64,000 bases of DNA, taken from assembly GCA_049941595.1 (NCBI GenBank), contig JBNFNA010000013.1, forward strand, positions 13,670-77,669, in the 5' to 3' direction. Positions 61,254 through 64,000 of the stretch are shown piece after piece; position 1 is the stretch's first letter; each line of letters starts with the position of its first letter. Origin of the DNA: Pasteurella sp049941595 (lineage in GTDB: Bacteria > Pseudomonadota > Gammaproteobacteria > Enterobacterales > Pasteurellaceae). The notes beneath the pieces are model-generated. The model was given only the letters and a program-made list of their open reading frames with translations. It was not told the DNA's origin and did not search any database. Both the position numbers and the translations under genes were made by a program.

Positions 61254-62058
61254 AATAGAAACGCTTTGGGACGTAAACTTCGCCGAATTGTATCAAAATC
61301 ATTATCAACTTGCCTCAAGAGAGCCAAAAACAGCAAAAGATTGGGATCGCAAAGCAGAGAAAATGCATCAATCTGAATACGATTTACATAATGAATATGT
61401 GAGAGCCTTTGTGAGCCGAATGGATCTAAGCAACGTTGATACTTTATTAGATGTAGGCTGCGGTGGTGGTGCGATTTCCCTTGCCGTCGCATCGCATTTA
61501 AAAGAGGTGTATGGGCTCGATTACAGCGAAGGAATGTTATCGGTTTTACAACAACGTGCGCAAAATTTAGGCTTGGATAACGTGCAGCTGATTAGCAAAT
61601 CTTGGGAAGATAATTGGGACGATGTGCCTGAATGTGATATTTGCGTGTCGTCACGTTCTTCAATGGTGGCGGATTTAGATAAAGCGTTGGATAAGCTGAA
61701 TGCCAAAGCTCGAAAAGCGGTTTATATGACGATGATTGTCGAAAAAGATTTTATCGCACGCGACATTTTGCAATATATCGGCAGAGATTCAGTGGGATTC
61801 CCGAATTATATGTATGCGCTGAATTTGTTACATCAAAAAGGCTACTACGCCTCGGTGGATTTTATTACTGCCGAATGTAGCCTAACTAAGCCTGAAAAAA
61901 TTGATGAACAAAGTTTTATCCAATCAGTGCAATGGTCGATTGGCGAGTTAACTGAACAAGAAATTGCAAAACTCAAAGATTATTACGCCAAACACCCAAA
62001 TCTCACCTCAGCACGTGGGGATTTCAAAACTTGGGCGTTTGTGAGTTGGAAAAAATAG
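61246..62058 (+). CDS. SAM-dependent methyltransferase, last gene of the importer operon
   Basis: 270 residues of class I. Motif I is VDTLLDVGCGGGAISLAVAS, followed by VYGLDYSEGMLSVLQQRA. There is an N-terminal helical extension WDVNFAELYQNHYQ, and a C-terminal part with YAKHPNLTSARGDFKTWAFVSW. The acceptor is unknown. It overlaps molC by 8 bp and precedes a terminator, so it belongs to the molABC transcript and probably to ModE control. Methyltransferases in such operons may act on a metal chelator or on a molybdoenzyme-related substrate, but I cannot choose. It is complete. Confidence 0.82.
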   Translation: MNKIETLWDVNFAELYQNHYQLASREPKTAKDWDRKAEKMHQSEYDLHNEYVRAFVSRMDLSNVDTLLDVGCGGGAISLAVASHLKEVYGLDYSEGMLSVLQQRAQNLGLDNVQLISKSWEDNWDDVPECDICVSSRSSMVADLDKALDKLNAKARKAVYMTMIVEKDFIARDILQYIGRDSVGFPNYMYALNLLHQKGYYASVDFITAECSLTKPEKIDEQSFIQSVQWSIGELTEQEIAKLKDYYAKHPNLTSARGDFKTWAFVSWKK

Positions 62059-62084
62059 AAAAACAGACCGCACTTTAGGCAATA

Positions 62085-62115
62085 AAAAAGCAGATCAAAT
62101 GATCTGCTTTTTGTT
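62085..62115. terminator. Bidirectional terminator, methyltransferase / tpiA
   Basis: AAAAAGCAGATC (62085-62096) pairs with GATCTGCTTTTT (62101-62112) around AAAT. Confidence 0.9.
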
Positions 62116-62128
62116 TTAAGGGATTAAA

Positions 62129-62914
62129 TTAATTTTTTGCTTTTGCCGCTGCTTTTACGATCACTGCAAATGCTGGTGCTTTTAATGATGCGCCACCAAC
62201 TAATGCACCATCGATGTCTGGTTGAGTGAATAACTCAGCCGCATTTGCATCATTTACAGAACCGCCGTATTGGATGATAACTTGATCTGCAACGGCTTGA
62301 TCTTTCTTCGCAATGTGACCACGGATAAATGCGTGAACTGCTTGTGCTTGTGCTGGAGTTGCTGATTTGCCAGTACCGATTGCCCAAATTGGTTCGTATG
62401 CGATAACTGCACCATTAAATGCTTCAGCGCCTAATGTGTTTAACACAGCATCAATTTGACGTGCACAAACTTCTTCAGTTTTGCCAGCTTCGTTTTCCGC
62501 TTCGCTCTCACCGATACATAATACTGGCACTAAACCTGCTTGTTTTAATGCAGCGAATTTTTTCGCAATAAATTCATCGCTTTCTTTGTGGTAAGTACGA
62601 CGCTCAGAGTGACCGATAATAATATATTTCGCACCAAAATCTTTTAACATTTCAGTTGAAATATCACCAGTGAATGCACCTTGTACGTTTACGTCCACAT
62701 TTTGTGCTCCTAGTGCAATCGCTTTACCGCCACAGCTACAACCGCAGTTTAATGCTGCTTCCGCTTCTGCTAAATACATTACTGGTGGTGCAATTGCCAC
62801 ATCACAACCTTCAACACCTGCTAATTCTGCTTTTAAGCCTTCGATTAATTCTTTAGTGAATGCTTTGCTACCGTTTAATTTCCAGTTACCCATAACTAAA
62901 GGACGACGTGCCAT
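62129..62914 (-). CDS. tpiA: Triosephosphate isomerase
   Basis: 261 residues from the ATG at 62914, which has GGAGAAA upstream; an earlier in-frame ATG adds 13 unlikely residues. MARRPLVMGNWKLNGS carries the catalytic Lys, IIGHSERRTYHKE the catalytic His, VIAYEPIWAIGTGKSATP the catalytic Glu and flexible lid, and YGGSVNDANA binds phosphate. It interconverts dihydroxyacetone phosphate and glyceraldehyde-3-P. It is divergent from the GNAT gene. Confidence 0.98.
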   Translation of the reverse strand: MARRPLVMGNWKLNGSKAFTKELIEGLKAELAGVEGCDVAIAPPVMYLAEAEAALNCGCSCGGKAIALGAQNVDVNVQGAFTGDISTEMLKDFGAKYIIIGHSERRTYHKESDEFIAKKFAALKQAGLVPVLCIGESEAENEAGKTEEVCARQIDAVLNTLGAEAFNGAVIAYEPIWAIGTGKSATPAQAQAVHAFIRGHIAKKDQAVADQVIIQYGGSVNDANAAELFTQPDIDGALVGGASLKAPAFAVIVKAAAKAKN

Positions 62915-63092
62915 AATTTTTCTCCGTATTGAATTAATAAAAAATAACCGCATTACTATATCAAATTTTTGATCGCGTTCTGTTGATTTTAGGCAAATTT
63001 GAAAAAAAATTTTTAGAAAAGATGATTATTTTGTTTTAAAAAGATACAATCCACTGTATGGATTTGATAAAAAATATGCGATTTGGACAGAG

Positions 63093-63527
63093 ATGAAAAT
63101 TTTTAAAGCCGAACAATGGAATTTAGATATTCTGCTACCGCTCTTTGAGCAATATCGTCTTGCTTGTGGAATGTCGGAAAATCCCGACCGCACTTTAGCT
63201 TTTCTCACCAATCGAATTCGCTTTAGCGAAAGCATTTTTTTTATCGCCCTTGATGATAATCAGCAATCGCTTGGTTTTATTCAGCTTTATCCCCGCCTTT
63301 CTTCTCTGCAATTACAACGTTATTGGCAACTGACCGATATTTTCGTACCACCTCATTCCAATTATGCTGAAATTTATGCCGCACTTGTGGCAAAAGCGAA
63401 AGAGTTCGTGCGGTACACGCAATCTACGCGTTTGGTGGTGGAACAAGGTCAACAGCAACAAGCTATTCTTGAAGCAGAAGGCTTTAAAATCAATCCAAAG
63501 AAAACTATTTTTGAGTTGAATTTGTAA
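63093..63527 (+). CDS. GNAT-family acetyltransferase
   Basis: 144 residues. The start MKIFKAEQWNLDILLPLFEQYRLACGM and the middle FFIALDDNQQSLGFIQLYPRLSSLQLQRYWQLTDIFVPP follow the GNAT fold, with the usual acetyl-CoA-binding loop after the beta4 strand less obvious (HSNYAEIYAALVAKAKEF). The C-terminal EQGQQQQAILEAEGFKINPK is typical. Substrate unknown. It resembles the uncharacterised acetyltransferase near tpiA in H. influenzae. It contains an uptake signal. Confidence 0.82.
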   Translation: MKIFKAEQWNLDILLPLFEQYRLACGMSENPDRTLAFLTNRIRFSESIFFIALDDNQQSLGFIQLYPRLSSLQLQRYWQLTDIFVPPHSNYAEIYAALVAKAKEFVRYTQSTRLVVEQGQQQQAILEAEGFKINPKKTIFELNL

Positions 63528-63579
63528 CGAGATTTGGAAAAGAGAAAGGGCAACGTTGATTGCTCTTTTGTTTTTGGTG

Positions 63580-64000
63580 TTATTTAGCTGGTGTTGGCGT
63601 TACCGCATCCTTAGTCTTTTCTGCTACGAATACGCCAGAGCAGTTTTTCCCCTTGATTTGCACCAGCGAGATATTTATTTTTTGCGCCATTTTGATTTGA
63701 ATTGATGAAAGAAATCAAAAATGGTGCTTTATCTTTTCCGTCAAGAGTACTATAAGAAGTTGGTGTCACAAGTACAGCACTAGCATTTCCATCAATAGTA
63801 AATAGATGAGTTTCATCTTGATTATTTTTACCCTGTGGCTGGTTTTCTTCTTGTGGGGTTGCCTCAATCTTATCTTGTTTATTTGGGCTTTATGGTACAA
63901 CTTGTGGCGTTTACTCTAGCGTATTTGGATAGTGAGTATGAGCATTATTTGATGAACCGCCACAAGTAGCAAATAATGTTGAAAGACTAAAGACTAAAGA
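63580..64000 (-). pseudogene. Decayed surface lipoprotein gene, cut by window edge
   Basis: Read on the minus strand from 64000: FSLSTLFATCGGSSNNAHTH (lipobox-like with Cys), two in-frame stops soon after, then PQEENQPQGKNNQDETHLF and APFLISFINSNQNGAKNKYLAG, a frameshift near 63650 and NCSGVFVAEKTKDAVTPTPAK before the TAA. The Cys start, Pro/Gln/Asn-rich stalk and G-V-F-[VA]-A-E-K ending resemble TbpB-like or other Slam-exported surface lipoproteins. The original 5' end is beyond the window. The 52-bp gap before the GNAT gene is intergenic. Confidence 0.72.

Noticed and set aside
1..64000. CRISPR arrays, tRNA or rRNA genes, prophage, intact insertion sequences and phase-variable simple-sequence tracts.
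   Set aside because: Looked for through all gaps and coding starts; I found no regularly spaced repeats, cloverleaf sequences, transposase or integrase genes, or long tetranucleotide or homopolymer tracts at gene starts.

Overview
The window is chromosomal DNA of a Pasteurellaceae bacterium. The clearest sign is the Haemophilus-type DNA uptake signal AAGTGCGGT / ACCGCACTT, which I count by eye about 45 times in 64 kb, often as inverted pairs that double as terminators. Protein content and gene neighbourhoods (rarD-ilvY-ilvC, uspA/alaS/csrA/galU, deoD-nupC, tpiA beside a GNAT gene) resemble Haemophilus. A complete maltose regulon, tryptophanase and the Na+-pumping oxaloacetate decarboxylase point to a H. 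parainfluenzae-like species rather than H. influenzae sensu stricto; this species guess is inference.

Layout. 1-4.6 kb: tryptophanase (tnaA, cut by the window edge) with a recognisable TnaC-type leader peptide and a CRP site, divergent from oadGAB. 4.6-5.8 kb: a decayed TonB-dependent receptor gene. 5.9-8.8 kb: the minus-strand cluster rhodanese-secB-gpsA-cysE. 9.0-20.6 kb: dcuB, the HerA-like ATPase gene yjgR with a possible 38-codon small ORF upstream, gyrB, an EamA permease, cydDC, a RelBE-type toxin-antitoxin pair flanked by ~50-bp near-repeats, and a PEBP-family gene. 20.6-32.3 kb: a DUF4153 membrane protein, then the maltose region: malK-lamB-malM leftward and malE-malF-malG plus malS rightward, around a control region with CRP and MalT boxes. 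32.3-43.4 kb: rarD, ilvY/ilvC, mazG, uspA, alaS, csrA, a phosphomannomutase, galU, metJ. 43.4-52.3 kb: deoD-nupC, a YczE-type membrane protein, a GT9 glycosyltransferase, the rpsP-rimM-trmD-rplS operon with an attenuator-like leader, an M20 amidohydrolase and a GT8 glycosyltransferase. 52.3-58.2 kb is the accessory part: a 1285-residue autotransporter whose passenger reads as two tandem seven-repeat units, a small membrane protein, a short segment bounded by 13-bp direct repeats, and a HEPN/zinc-ribbon protein. 58.4-62.1 kb: an ABC importer operon of molABC type with a SAM methyltransferase as last gene, preceded by a good ModE operator. 62.1-64 kb: tpiA, a GNAT acetyltransferase and a decayed surface lipoprotein gene at the edge.

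Metabolic logic: many genes serve fermentative or anaerobic carbon use (maltose/maltodextrin uptake and periplasmic amylase, oxaloacetate decarboxylation, C4-dicarboxylate exchange, tryptophan catabolism, CydDC for cytochrome bd assembly, Mo/W uptake for molybdoenzymes). Catabolite control by CRP is visible or likely at tna, oad, mal and nupC. Two decayed outer-membrane/surface genes and the autotransporter mark the surface-exposed, fast-changing part. I saw no tRNA, rRNA, CRISPR array, prophage or intact insertion sequence. The most unusual object is the double seven-repeat autotransporter; the most informative regulatory inference is the ModE site that assigns the last ABC operon.
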